A stretch of 64,000 nucleotides of DNA from Nocardiopsis mwathae (lineage in GTDB: Bacteria > Actinomycetota > Actinomycetes > Streptosporangiales > Streptosporangiaceae). Location: assembly GCF_014201195.1 (NCBI RefSeq), contig NZ_JACHDS010000001.1, forward strand, positions 372,001 to 436,000. The letters are read 5' to 3'. Shown piece after piece: positions 35,541 through 58,900 of this stretch (its first letter is position 1; each line of letters starts with the position of its first letter). The notes beneath the pieces were generated by a model, which worked only from the letters and a program-made list of their open reading frames with translations, ran no database searches and was not told the DNA's origin. Both the position numbers and the translations under genes were made by a program.

Positions 35541-36392
35541 GTGAATTCTGCGCGTGTGCACCCCGGAAACCTGCTCGCGGTCAGCGACCTGCACGTGGCC
35601 CACCCGGAGAACCGCAAGGCCCTGGAGGAGCTGCGTCCGCGGACGCCGGAGGACTGGCTGATCGTCGCGGGCGACGTGGGGGAGCTCAGCGCCGACATCG
35701 AATGGGGACTGGCGACGCTCGGCGAGCGGTTCGCCAAGGTCATCTGGGTGCCGGGGAACCACGAGCTGTGGACGCACCGCGACGACACCGTCCGCCTGCG
35801 CGGCGAGCACCGCTACCGCCACCTGGTGGAGGTCTGCCGCAGCATCGGCGTGGTCACCCCGGAGGACCCGTACCCGGTCTGGGAGGGCGCGGGAGGCCCC
35901 GTGGTGATCGCGCCGCTGTTCGTGCTCTACGACTACAGCTTCCTCGCCCCTGGCACCTCCACCCCCGAGGAGAGCCTGGCCAAGGCGTACGACACCGGCG
36001 TGGTGTGCACCGATGAGATGATGCTGCACCCCGACCCCTTCCCGACCCGCGCGGCGTGGTGCGCGGCGCGGGTCGAGGCGACCGAGCGCCGCCTGGCCGC
36101 CGTCGACCCGGAGCTGCCGACGATCCTGGTCAACCACTGGCCGCTGGTCCGCGAACCCACCCGCATCCTGCGCTACCCCGAGTTCGCACAGTGGTGCGGC
36201 ACCGACCGCACCGCCGACTGGCACGTGCGCTTCCGTGCCCGGGTCGCGGTCTACGGGCACCTGCACATCCCCCGCACCACCGTCTACGACGGGGTGCGCT
36301 TCGAGGAGGTCTCCATCGGCTACCCGCGGGAGTGGAAGCCGCGCGGCGGCCACGGTGGACTGCGCCGCATCCTGCCGGAGGAGGACGGCTGA
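35541..36392 (+). CDS. pptH: Metallophosphoesterase, PptH-like phosphopantetheinyl hydrolase
   Basis: A 283-residue calcineurin-like phosphoesterase with all metal motifs: SDLH (Asp16, His18), AGDVGE (Asp45), GNHE (Asn73, His74), VNHW (His199) and GHLH (His240, His242). Stretches such as PEDWLIVAGDV, FAKVIWVPGNHELW and VYGHLHIPRT match Mycobacterium tuberculosis PptH (Rv2795c), which removes 4'-phosphopantetheine from carrier proteins and lies beside pptT. The same pairing here, with one base between the genes, makes that function very likely. GTG 35541 is the start. Acting on the ACPs of the PKS 2 kb downstream is possible but inferred. Confidence 0.88.
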   Translation: MNSARVHPGNLLAVSDLHVAHPENRKALEELRPRTPEDWLIVAGDVGELSADIEWGLATLGERFAKVIWVPGNHELWTHRDDTVRLRGEHRYRHLVEVCRSIGVVTPEDPYPVWEGAGGPVVIAPLFVLYDYSFLAPGTSTPEESLAKAYDTGVVCTDEMMLHPDPFPTRAAWCAARVEATERRLAAVDPELPTILVNHWPLVREPTRILRYPEFAQWCGTDRTADWHVRFRARVAVYGHLHIPRTTVYDGVRFEEVSIGYPREWKPRGGHGGLRRILPEEDG

Positions 36393-36393
36393 G

Positions 36394-37086
36394 GTGATCG
36401 AGGAACTGCTGCCCGTCGGCGTCGCCGCGGTCGAGGCGTTCGAGGACCGGGACGACGCCGCGCTCTTCCCCGAGGAGGAGGCGCTGCTGGCCCGCGCCGT
36501 GGACAAGCGCCGCCGGGAGTTCACCACGGTGCGCGCCTGCGCGCGCGACGCGCTCGCCTCCCTCGGCTTTCCGGCCGCCCCGCTGTTGCCGGGGGAGCGC
36601 GGTGCCCCCGGCTGGCCGCGGGGGGCGGTCGGCAGCATGACCCACTGCGCCGGGTACCGGGCCGCCGCGGTGGCCCGTGCGTCCGACGTGGCGACGGTCG
36701 GCATCGACGCCGAACCTCATGATGCCCTGCCCGACGGGGTCCTGGAGAGCATTGCCCTGCCGGAGGAGCGTGTCCGGCTGAAGAACCTCGCGGTCGGCGA
36801 CCCGGACGTCTGTTGGGACCGTCTCCTGTTCAGCGCCAAGGAGTCCGTGTACAAGGCGTGGTTTCCGCTGACCCGCAGGTGGCTGGGGTTCGAGGAGGCC
36901 GATATCGCCATCGACCCCGAACGGCGGACCTTCTCGGCGCGCCTGCTCGTGGAGGGGCCGGTCGCCGACGGCCGCCGATTGGACGGGTTCGAAGGCCGCT
37001 GGATCGTCGGCAACGGCATCGTCGCCACTGTGATCGCCGTGCCCAAGGGCGGCGATGGGACGGCACCCGGACGATACGGAACGTGA
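36394..37086 (+). CDS. pptT: 4'-phosphopantetheinyl transferase, PptT type
   Basis: A 230-residue Sfp-superfamily transferase that loads phosphopantetheine from CoA onto the Ser of carrier proteins. VGIDAEPHD (Asp105, Glu107) and FSAKESVYKAWFP (Lys149, Glu150, Lys154) are the Mg- and CoA-binding motifs; GSMTHCAGY holds the conserved His84. Long stretches match mycobacterial PptT, the broad-range enzyme for PKS, NRPS and mycolate carriers. The GTG at 36394 begins one base after the pptH stop. It is encoded 1.7 kb before a five-module PKS, whose ACPs need it. It could also be the cell's general transferase. Confidence 0.92.
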   Translation: MIEELLPVGVAAVEAFEDRDDAALFPEEEALLARAVDKRRREFTTVRACARDALASLGFPAAPLLPGERGAPGWPRGAVGSMTHCAGYRAAAVARASDVATVGIDAEPHDALPDGVLESIALPEERVRLKNLAVGDPDVCWDRLLFSAKESVYKAWFPLTRRWLGFEEADIAIDPERRTFSARLLVEGPVADGRRLDGFEGRWIVGNGIVATVIAVPKGGDGTAPGRYGT

Positions 37087-37171
37087 TTCGAGAAGGGGAG
37101 TGGGCAACGCGTCGCCGCGCGGTCGTGAAGAACAGGTTACGAAGTTGTTGGCGGAATCCCTGGACTTCAAA

Positions 37172-37185
37172 TAGACGTTTGTCTA
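37172..37185. promoter_or_regulatory. Small palindrome upstream of the TetR gene
   Basis: TAGAC-gttt-GTCTA, 22 bp before the TetR start codon. It is placed as an autoregulatory operator would be. The arms are only 5 bp, so confidence is modest. Confidence 0.45.
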
Positions 37186-37207
37186 GGCGCCGGGATACGA
37201 TAGCCAA

Positions 37208-37810
37208 ATGGGACATCGTGGGGACTTGCTCGCGGGAGCGAAACGCTGCCTGTACGAAAAAGGTTACGCCCGCACAACCGCGCGGGACATCGTTGCCGCC
37301 TCGAACACGAATCTGGCGTCGATCGGCTATCACTTCGGGTCGAAAGAGGCTTTGCTCAACGAAGCGCTTATTCAGGCGTGCACGGAGTGGTATGAGGAGC
37401 TGGAACGGGCGCTGGTGGTCGAACTCGACCCGACGACCGGCGCGGTGGACCGCTTCGAAACGGTGTGGAGCCGAATCGTCGAGCTGTTCGAGCAGCACCG
37501 TTCTCTGTGGATCGCCAATTTCGAGGCGCTGGCGCAGATCGAGCGGGCCCCGGAAGTACGCAGAATTCTCGCCGAGTCCCAGCAGTCGGTGCGCGACGCC
37601 ATGGCCTCATGGTTCCCCGACCAGGGCGCCGCGGGTGACGAGATGCCGCCGCCGGAGGTCGGCGCCCTGCTGCAGGCGATGCTGATGGGCGTGATGGCGC
37701 AGTGGCTCATCGATCCCGAGTCGGCGCCCGGCGGGCGGGACCTGGCGATCGGGCTGCGCCGCATCGGCACGGGCATCGGCCCGTTGCGCGGGACTCCGCA
37801 CGGGGGCTGA
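37208..37810 (+). CDS. TetR-family regulator upstream of the PKS genes
   Basis: A 200-residue TetR protein. The helix-turn-helix is YARTTARDIVAASNTNLASIGYHFGSKEALL, near residues 20-50; the C-terminal half (WFPDQGAAGDEMPPPEVGALLQAMLMGVMAQWLIDP) resembles the TetR_C_6-like ligand domain. It is the last gene before the PKS and the only regulator next to it, so it may control the cluster or the pptH-pptT side. A small palindrome lies 22 bp before its start. Its base composition is lower in GC at the N-terminal end than the neighbours. ATG 37208 lacks a clear ribosome-binding site. Confidence 0.83.
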   Translation: MGHRGDLLAGAKRCLYEKGYARTTARDIVAASNTNLASIGYHFGSKEALLNEALIQACTEWYEELERALVVELDPTTGAVDRFETVWSRIVELFEQHRSLWIANFEALAQIERAPEVRRILAESQQSVRDAMASWFPDQGAAGDEMPPPEVGALLQAMLMGVMAQWLIDPESAPGGRDLAIGLRRIGTGIGPLRGTPHGG

Positions 37811-38780
37811 GCTCGGGGACCGGAGGCGTCCAGACGGGCTCGGGGGCAGGGGGCCCGCCCGGACACCTCCGGGATGTGACGGCGTGACCGCGGTGGTCGG
37901 GAGGCCAGCGCGGCCACGCGCATTCACCGAGTGGGCATTCGCCGGTACCGACCGGTCCGACGGGGACGTCCGCACCGCCGTTCAGACGAGAGGGGAACCG
38001 GGTGAACGGTGGATGCTCGGCGTCAGCGCGGTTTCAGCAAGGGGGAAACCGCGCCGACGACACGGTGACGGTCGCCGTGGTCCGGGGCTCTCGGGAGACT
38101 CGTGCCGGTGCGGATTCGCAATGAATCCGCACGTCGGCCTGTAGGCCGTCGGCACCGGCGCCGTGCGCGCACTTTCGCACGTTTGAACCTCCCTTGACGT
38201 TATACGTACTTACGTCTTAGTCGTCCGTATAACCGTCAGGATGAGCCTAACCCATCCGGGCGGCGTTGAATCGCCCGCGGTGGAGGCCTTTTCGGGCGCC
38301 GGGGCGGGCGTTCGGTGCGGGTGAGATCATTTCCGTTTCGACGGGATGGCGCAACCTGGCGCTATTCACCGTGTGTGACTGATCCGCGCCGCAGCGTTCT
38401 TGGGCTACTCGTGAGTAACAATAAGGTCACGGCAGCGCCTCGGGGCGGGCACGGCGCGAAGCCGGCCGCCCGCTCCCCGTTAGGGGGGAGTAGGGACGAG
38501 CTAGGGGTGGCGCCCCACGGGGGTGCTAAGTAGCGTGCAAGTGGATATCTCGGTGCCTTCGAGAGGTTTTCCGATGATTCTTGAGCGCGGCTCGATAAGT
38601 GGAGGCAACTGATTACGGCAATGGTCGCCGAATCTTGTCGACGGTGATCGGGGCGAAACCGAATCCGGGGATTCGAGTGGCGAATCGGGTCCGCGGCCCG
38701 GGGTCGCCCCCACTCGTGTGCGCCGTGGCTCCTGTGCATCGGCGCACGATTTTCCTGATCGATTCAGTGGGGTGGCGTGG
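37811..38780. other. Long non-coding stretch before the PKS genes
   Basis: About 970 bp. Short open frames show no family similarity. The stretch 38180-38240 and the last 250 bp are clearly poorer in G+C than the genes on either side, as expected of a promoter and untranslated leader. It contains the inverted repeat at 38199-38233. The PKS promoter is presumably here. Confidence 0.5.
38194..38233 (+). promoter_or_regulatory. Candidate regulated promoter with nested palindromes
   Basis: A -35-like TTGACG (38194-38199) overlaps the perfect inverted repeat GTTATACG / CGTATAAC (38199-38206, 38226-38233). Inside it lies a second palindrome, ACGTA-CT-TACGT (38204-38215). A -10 is not clear. Nested dyads at a -35 suggest an operator, possibly for the neighbouring TetR protein. 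Confidence 0.4.
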
Positions 38781-49871
<11,091 letters not shown>

Positions 49872-49928
49872 CCCGCACGAGACACGACGCCGGCCCCACC
49901 TGCCACCGCAGCAAGATTGGTTGAATCC

Positions 49929-52900
49929 ATGACCAAGGCCAACGACGACAAGCTTCGCGACTATCTGAAGCGGGCCACGGCCGACCTCCAGCAGACCCGG
50001 CGTCGACTCCGCGAGGTCGAGGCGCGCGACCACGAGCCGATCGCGATCGTGGGCATGTCGTGCCGCTACCCGGGGGGCGCGGACACCCCCGAGAAGCTGT
50101 GGCGGCTGGTGGACGAGGGGCAGGACGTCATCGCGGGGTTCCCCACCGACCGCGGCTGGGACGTCGACGATCTCTACGACCCGGTCCCGGGCACCCCCGG
50201 CAAGACGTACGCGCGCGAAGGCGGCTTCCTCTACGACGCGGGGGAGTTCGACGCCGACTTCTTCAGCATCAGCCCGCGCGAGGCCAAGGAGAGCGACCCC
50301 CAGCAGCGGCTGCTCCTGGAGACGTCCTGGGAGGCCTTCGAGCGCGCCGGGATCGACCCGACCCGGCTGAAGGGCAGCCCCACCGGTGTGTTCGCCGGGC
50401 TCGTCTACCACGACTACGCGGCCAGCACCACACGCGGCGCGGTCGTCTCCGGGCGCGTCTCCTACACCCTGGGCTTGGAAGGGCCTGCGGTCACGGTCGA
50501 CACCGCCTGCTCATCGTCGCTGGTGGCGCTGCACCTGGCCGCGCAGTCGCTGCGCCGCGGCGAGACGTCGCTCGCGCTGGCCGGAGGCGTCACCGTCATC
50601 GCCACGCCCGAGACCTTCGTGTGGTTCAGCGAGCAGCGCGGGCTCTCCCCCGACGGGCGATGCAGGGCCTTCGACGCCGCCGCCGACGGCACCGGGTGGG
50701 GGGAGGGCGCCGGAATGCTGCTGCTGGAGCGGCTGAGCGACGCCAGGAAGAACGGGCACCCCGTGCTCGCCCTCCTGCGCGGCAGCGCCATCAACCAGGA
50801 CGGCGCCTCCAACGGTCTGACCGCACCCAACGGCCCCTCGCAGATGCGGGTGATCGAGCAGGCCCTCGCCGACGCCCAGGTCCCGGCCGACCAGGTCGAC
50901 GCCGTCGAGGCGCACGGAACCGGGACCACACTCGGCGACCCCATCGAGGCGCAGGCGCTGCTCGCCACCTACGGCAGGAAGCGGCCCGAGGACGGGCGGC
51001 CGCTGTGGCTGGGCTCCATCAAGTCGAACCTCGGCCACACCCAGGCAGCGGCGGGTGTGGCCGGGGTCATCAAGATGGTCATGGCCATGCGCAACGGGCG
51101 CCTGCCCAAGACCCTGCACGTGGAGGAGCCCTCCCCTCAGGTCGACTGGACGGCCGGCGCCGTCGAGCTGCTGGCCGAGCCCGTCGCATGGGAGGAGAAC
51201 GGGCACCCGCGCCGCGCCGGGGTCTCCTCCTTCGGTGCCAGCGGCACCAACGCCCACGTCATCCTCGAACAGGCGCCGACATCCGAGGAGACCGACGGCC
51301 CTGACGGGGCCGCGGGCGCCGCGGACGACACCCCTGCCGCCCCCGTCGCCGCCGCCTTCCCCGTGGTCCCGTGGATCGTCTCCGCCAGGACCCCGCGGGC
51401 GCTCCAGGCGCAGGCGGCCAGACTGGCCGAGCGCACCGACCTGGTTCCGGGGGCCGACCCCGCCGATGTCGGGCACGCGCTGCTGACCACCCGCGCCGCC
51501 TTCGACCACCGCGCCGTGGTCATCGGCGGCGACCCGACGGCCCTCGCCGAGGGCCTGACCGCGCTGGCGGACGGCGAACCCGCCCCCGGCGTCGTACGCG
51601 GCACGGCGCTCAGCGACCCGCGCGTGGTGTTCGTGTTCCCCGGCCAGGGTTCGCAGTGGGTCGGGATGGCCGTCGACCTCCTCGACACCTCCCCCGTCTT
51701 CGCCGAGCGCATGGCCGAGTGCGCCCGAGCGCTGTCCCCCTACATCGACTGGGACCTCATCGACGTGGTCCGGGGCAGGCCGGGCGCCCCCACCTACGAC
51801 GCCGTCGATGTCGTGCAGCCGGTCCTGTGGGCGGTCATGGTGTCGCTCGCGGAGCTGTGGCGGTCCTTCGGCGTCCGGCCCGACGCCGTCGTCGGCCACT
51901 CCCAGGGCGAGATCGCCGCCGCCTGCGCGGCCGGCGCCCTCACCCTCGACGACGGAGCCAAGGTGGTGGCGCTGCGCAGCCGGATCATCGCCGACAAGCT
52001 CGCCGGCAAGGGCGGCATGGTCTCGGTCTCCGCGCCGATCGCGCGCGTGCGCGAGCTGGTGGGCGGCTGGGACGGGCGCATCCAGGTGGCCGTCGAGAAC
52101 GGCCCCGGTTCGGTGGTCGTGTGCGGCGAGGCCGACGCCCTCGACGGGTTCCTCGCGCAGATGGAGAGCGAGGGCATCCGGGCGCGCCGGGTCAAGGTGG
52201 ACTACGCCTCGCACTCGGTGTTCGTCGAGGAGATCCGCGATGACCTGCTCGCGGCCCTGGCGGACGTGCGCCCCCGCTCCTGCGACACCGCCTTCTACTC
52301 GACGGTGACCGGCGGACTACTGGACACCTCCCGGCTCGACGGCGAGTACTGGTACACCAACCTCCGCTCCACGGTGCGCTTCGAGGAGGTCGTGCGCGGC
52401 CTGCTGGAGAAGGGCTTCGGGGTCTTCGTCGAGTCCAGCGCCCACCCCGTACTGACCATGAGCGTCGACGAGTCCATCGAAGCGGCCGGGGCGGCGGCCG
52501 CGACCGTCGGGTCGCTGCGCCGCGACGAGGGCGGACTCGACCGCTTCGCCACCGCGCTCGCCGAGGCCCACACCCGCGGTGTCGCAGTGGACTGGTCCCC
52601 GGCCTTCGCCGTGCGGCCCGGCGCCCGCGTGGACCTGCCCACCTACGCCTTCCAGCGCGAGCACTACTGGCTCGACTCGGTCGGCGGCCAGGGCGGCGAC
52701 GTCCGCTCGGTCGGCCTGGGCTCCGCCGACCACCCGCTGCTCGGCGCCGCCGTGAGCCTCGCCGGGTCCGACAGCGCGGTGCTGACCGGTCGCCTGTCGG
52801 CCCGTACCCAGCCGTGGCTGGCCGACCACCGCGTCGGCGACACCGTCCTGTTCCCCGGCATCGGGTTCGTGGAGCTCGCGATCCGCGCCGGTGACGAGGT

Positions 52901-55900
52901 CGGCTGCGGGATCGTGGACGAGCTGACCCTGGAGGCGCCGCTGGTGCTGCCGGAGCGCGGCGGCGTCGCCCTGCAGGTCCTCGTCGGCGGACCGGACGAC
53001 TCCGGTGCGCGCACCGTGGAGGTGCACTCGCGGCCCGACGACGAGGAAGCGGCGGACGCGCCCTGGACACGGCACGCGACCGGCCTGCTGTCGTCGGACG
53101 GCACCGGGGACGGCGGCGCCCGCCTCGACGTATGGCCGCCGCCGGACGCCGTCCCGGTCGGTGTCGACGACGCCTACGAGCGCCTGGCCGACAGCGGGTA
53201 CGGCTACGGCCCGGTGTTCCAGGGGTTGCGTGCCGCCTGGAGGCGCGGCGACGAACTGTTCGCCGAGGTCGAACTGGCCGAATCCGCGCACGGCGACGCG
53301 GCGCGCTTCGGCCTGCACCCGGCCCTCCTGGACGCGGCCATGCACGTCATCGCGCTGACCGGGAGCACCGGGGACGCGGGCGAGGTGATGCTGCCGTTCG
53401 CCTGGTCCGGCGTCCGATTGCACGCCTCCGGTGCCACCGCCCTGCGCGTGCGCGTCGAGACCACCCGCGACGACGTGCTGAGGCTCGACATCGCCGACCC
53501 GACGGGCGCCCCTGTGGTGTCGGTGGAGTCGCTGACCCTGCGCGCGATCGACGAGGCGCGGCTGAGCGCGGCCCGGCCGGCCTTCCATGACGCGCTGTTC
53601 CAGGTGGAGTGGCCCGCCGTTCCGGTCGCGGCGGACTCCGGCGGACCGGTGTCGTCCGTCGCGTGGGACGCGGTCGCCGACGTCGCCCCCGACGCAGGAG
53701 ACGGCGGCGGCACCGACACCGACACCGACACCGACACCGGCACCGGCACCGGCACCGACGTTGTCATCCTCCCCGTCGACGGCGGCACCGACCCCGAGAC
53801 GGTCCGTGCGGCGACCTACCGCGTGCTGGAGGCGCTGCAGTGGTGGCTGGCCGAGGAGCGCGAGGCGGTGTTCGCCGGCTCCCGCCTGCTCGTCGCCACC
53901 CGTGGAGCCATCGCCGCGGCCCCGGCCGAGCAGGTCACCGACCTGGCCGGGGCGGCGGTGTGGGGCCTGGTGCGCTCGGCCCAGACCGAGAACCCCGGGC
54001 GGATCATCCTCGTGGACCTGGAGGTGGGCGGTGGGCGGCTCGCCGACGTGCTCCCCGCGATCGCCGCATCGGGCGAATCACAGCTCGCCCTGCGCGGAAC
54101 CGAGCTCCGCGCCGCCCGCCTGACCCGCGCCCCGGCCCCGGAGGACGTCGCGGACGAGGGCGGCCCCGCATGCGGGCCCGGTACGGCGTTCGGGCCACAC
54201 GGGACCGTGCTCATCACCGGCGCCACCGGCATGATCGGCTCCCTGGTGGCCGAGCACCTGGTGCGCGAGCACGGGGTGCGGCATCTGCTGCTGACCAGCC
54301 GCCGCGGTATGGACGCGCCGGGAGCGGCCGAGCTGAGGGACGACCTGGCCGGTCTGGGTGCGCAGGCGGTGATCGCCGCCTGCGACGCCGCCGACCGCGA
54401 CGCACTGGCGACCCTGCTCGCCGGCATCCCGAACGACCGACCGCTCACCGGGGTCGTGCACGCAGCCGGTGTGCTGGACGACGGCGTGGTCGCCTCGCTC
54501 ACCCCCGACAGGATCGACGCCGTCCTGCGGCCCAAGGCGGACGCGGCCTGGAACCTGCACGAACTGACCCGGGGCACCGACCTGTCGGCCTTCGTGCTGT
54601 TCTCGTCGGCGGCCGGTGTCATCGGGTCACCGGGACAGGGCAACTACGCCGCCGCCAACGCCTACCTCGACGCGCTCGTCGCACATCGCCGAGCCTCGGG
54701 ACTGCCCGGTCAGTCGCTCGCGTGGGGCCTGTGGGCGCAGAGCAGTGAGATGACCGGGCAGCTGGACGCCACCGACAGATCCCGCATCGGGCAGGGCGGC
54801 GTCGTCCCGCTGACCACCGAGGAGGGCATGGCGCTCTTCGGGGCGGTCACCCGGCCGACCGCGCCGCCCGTACTCGTGCCGCTGCGCCTCGACCGCTCCG
54901 CTCTCGGCAGCGGCGGCGCCGTCCCCGACCTGTTCCGCGGCCTGGTCCGCACCCCGACCCGCCGGGCCGCGCATCGCGCGGCCGGGGCCTCCTCTCTGCG
55001 GGACCGGCTGGCCAGGATCCCCGAGGCCGACCGCGAGGCCGCCGTGCTGGAGATCGTGCGCAAGCACGTCGCCGCGGTCATCGGTATCGCCACGGCCGCG
55101 TCCGTCGACGCGCAGCGTGCCTTCTCCGATCTCGGATTCGACTCGCTCATGGCGGTGGAGCTGCGCAACGGGCTCAAGGACGAGATCGGGCTGCGCCTGC
55201 CGACCACGCTGATCTTCGACCACCCGACGCCGCAGCGCGTGGCCCGGCACATCCTGGCCGAGGTATCGGGCGAGGTGGACGAGGCCGCCGTGCGCCGTCC
55301 GGTCGCCGCCGCGTCCGACGACGACCCGATCGTCATCGTCGGCATGAGCTGCCGCTTCCCGGGCGACGTCGCCTCGCCCGAGGACCTGTGGCGGCTGGTC
55401 GCCGACGGTCGGGACGCGGTCGCGGCGTTCCCCGAGGACCGCGGCTGGGGCGCGGACCTCTACGACCCGGAACCCGGCAAACCCGGCAAGGTCTACACGC
55501 GCGAGGGCGGGTTCCTCTACGACGCCGCCGACTTCGACCCCGCGTTCTTCGGGATCAGCCCCAACGAGGCGCTGTATATGGACCCGCAGCAGAGGTTGCT
55601 CCTGGAAGCGTCGTGGGAGGCCTTCGAGAGCGCGGGCATCGACCCGGGCACCCTCAAGGGCAGCGCGACCGGTGTGTTCACCGGGATGATGTACCACGAC
55701 TACGCCGCCAACGCGGCGACCGGCGGCATCGCCTCGGGCCGGGTCTCCTACACCTTCGGTTTGGAGGGGCCTGCGGTCACGGTCGACACGGCCTGCTCGT
55801 CGTCGCTGGTCGCGCTGCACTGGGCGATCCAGTCGCTGCGGTCGGGAGAGTCCGATCTGGCGCTCGCCGGGGGTGTGGCGGTCATGGCGACCCCCGAGGT

Positions 55901-58900
55901 CTTCGTCGAGTTCAGCAGCCAGCGCGGGCTGTCGCCCGACGGGCGGTGCAAGTCGTTCTCCGGGGCGGCGGACGGCGCCGGCTGGTCCGAGGGCGTCGGC
56001 ATGCTGCTCGTCGAGCGGCTGAGTGACGCGGAGAAGAACGGGCACCCGGTGCTGGCGGTGGTGCGCGGCAGCGCGGTCAACCAGGACGGGGCCAGCAACG
56101 GGCTGACCGCCCCCAACGGGCCGTCGCAGGTGCGGGTGATCCGCCAGGCGCTGGCCAGTGGTGGGCTGGGTCCGGACGAGGTCGACGCGGTGGAGGCGCA
56201 CGGGACCGGGACGACGCTGGGCGACCCGATCGAGGCGCAGGCGCTCATCGCCACCTACGGGCGGGAGCGGCCGCAGAGCGGTGAGCCGCTGTGGCTCGGC
56301 TCGATCAAGTCCAACATCGGCCACGCGCAGGCGGCGGCGGGCGTCGCCGGGGTCATCAAGATGGTCGAGGCCATCCGGCGCGGCAAACTGCCCCGGACGC
56401 TCCACGTCGACGAGCCGACGCCCCAGGTCGACTGGTCGGAGGGCGCGGTCGAACTCCTCACCGAGGAACGGGACTGGCCGGACAACGGACAGCCGCGGCG
56501 GGCTGGAATCTCGTCGTTCGGGATCAGCGGCACCAACGCCCACGTCATCCTCGAACAGTCGCCGACCGGTCAGGAAGCGGCGGACGGAGTCGAGCAGCCC
56601 GACACCGCTCCGCAGGCGTCGGCGTTCCAGCAGGTGACGCCGTGGCTGCTGGCCGGACGCGGCGCCGACGCGCTGCGCGCCCAGGCCGAGCGGCTGAAGG
56701 CATTCGTGGTGGAGCGGGACGAGCTGACGCCGCTCGACGTGGCCTACTCGCTGGCCACGACGCGGGTGCCATTGGAGCATCGCGCGGCGGTCATCGGTGA
56801 GGACCGGGACGCACTGCTGCGTGGCCTGGACACGCTGATCGCCGGTGAGCCCCGCCCCGACGTCGTTCAGGGCACGGCGAGGGACGGCAAGCTCGCGTTC
56901 CTGTTCTCGGGGCAGGGTGCGCAGCGTGTGGGGATGGGTCGGGAGCTGTACGCCGCCTTCCCCGCCTTCGCCGAGGCGTTCGACGCGGTGTGCGCCGAGC
57001 TCGACACGCACCTGGACCGCCCGCTCAAGGACATCGTCTGGGCCGAGGAGGGCTCGGACGATTCTGAGCTGCTGGACCGGACGGCCTACACGCAGACGGC
57101 GCTGTTCGCGGTCGAGGTCGCCCTGTTCCGCCTGGTCGAGTCCTGGGGCATCAAACCCGATTACCTGGCCGGGCATTCGGTCGGCGAGCTGGCGGCCGCC
57201 CATGTGTCCGGGGTGCTGTCGCTGCCCGACGCGTGCGCGCTCGTGGCCGCACGCGGCCGCCTGATGCAAGCCCTCCCTGCAGGGGGCGCGATGGTGGCGG
57301 TCCAGGCGACCGAGGAGGAGGTCGCCCCCGCACTGGCGGGCCTGGAGAGCAAGGTGAGCATCGCGGCCCTGAACGGCCCCCGGTCCGTCGTGGTCTCCGG
57401 CGAGGAAGCAGCGGTTCTGGAGATCGCCGACCGCTTCAAGAAGCAGGGTCGAAAGACCAGCCGCTTGACGGTGTCCCACGCCTTCCACTCTCCGCTGATG
57501 GAGCCGATGCTGGAGGAGTTCCGCGAGGTCGCCGAGGGGCTTACGTACAACACCCCCACGATCCCGGTGGTCTCCAACGTGACCGGTTCGCTCTCCTCTG
57601 CCGTTGATCTCGGAGATATTGGGGGAAAAACCGGCGCTGAGACCCCGATATCTCCGAGATCATCGGGGGGTGTGGCCTCGGCGGAGTATTGGGTGCGGCA
57701 TGTGCGGGAGGCGGTGCGGTTCGCCGACGGGATCCGCGCGCTGGAGGCCGAGGGGGTGACGACCTTCCTCGAACTGGGGCCGGACGGCGTCCTGACCGGC
57801 ATGGCGCGGGTCTGCGTCGAGTCCGACCGTGCGGTCCTGGCGCCGTCGCTCCGAAAGAACCGTCCCGAAGCCGTCGCCCTCGTCACGGCGCTCGGGACAC
57901 TCCACACCACCGGCGTCACCGTCGACTGGCCGCAGGTGTTCGCCGGGTCCGGGGCGAGCCGCGTGGATCTGCCCACCTACGCCTTCCAGCACGAGCGCTA
58001 CTGGATGGACTCGGTCGGCGGGCAGGGGGGCGACGTCAGATCGGTCGGCCTCGGCTCGACCGACCACCCGCTGCTCGGCGCGGCGGTCCGGCTGGCGGGG
58101 TCCGACGGGGTCGTCCTGTCGGGGCGCCTGTCGGTCGGCACCCAGCCCTGGCTGGCCGACCACGCGGTGGGTGGCTCGGTGCTGTTCCCCGGCACCGGGT
58201 TCGTGGAGCTGGCCGTCCGCGCCGGTGACGAGGTCGGGTGCGGCCGCATCGACGACCTGACCCTGGAGGCACCGCTGGTGCTTCCCGAGCGCGGGGGTGT
58301 CGCGCTCCAGGTGGTGGTCGGCGACCCGGACGATTCGGGTGCGCGGCCGGTCGACATCTACTCGCATGGCGAGGAGGCCCCGGCCGAGGAGCCGTGGACC
58401 CGGCACGCCACCGGCCTTCTCGGCACCGCGGAAGGTGCTCCGGCCGTCGAACCGGCGGCGTGGCCGCCGCAGGGTGCCGAACCCCTTGACCTGGACGGCT
58501 TCTACGCCGGACTCGCCGCAGACGGCCTCGACTACGGCGCGCTGTTCCAGGGCCTGCGCGCGGCCTGGCGCACCGACGACGGGATCGCCGCCGAGGTGGC
58601 GCTGCCCGGCCCCGCGCAGGAGGAGGCCGCCCGTTTCGGCCTGCACCCCGCCGCACTCGACGCGGCACTGCACGCCGTCGCGCTGACCGGGGACACGGAC
58701 GGCGTGGTCCTGCCGTTCTCCTGGTCGGGCGTCGAACTCCACGCCGTGGGCGCGTCCCACCTGCGGGTCCAGGTGCGCAGGACCCGCGACGGCGAGGTGG
58801 CGCTGGACATCGCGGACCCGGCCGGGGGAGCGGTCGCGACCGTGCGGTCGCTCGTGCTGCGGCCGTTCTCCCCCGAGCAGCCGGCCGCCGCGCGGACCGC

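Noticed and set aside
37884-38144. Small protein gene between the TetR gene and the PKS
   Set aside because: No ribosome-binding site, no family similarity and poor coding bias.
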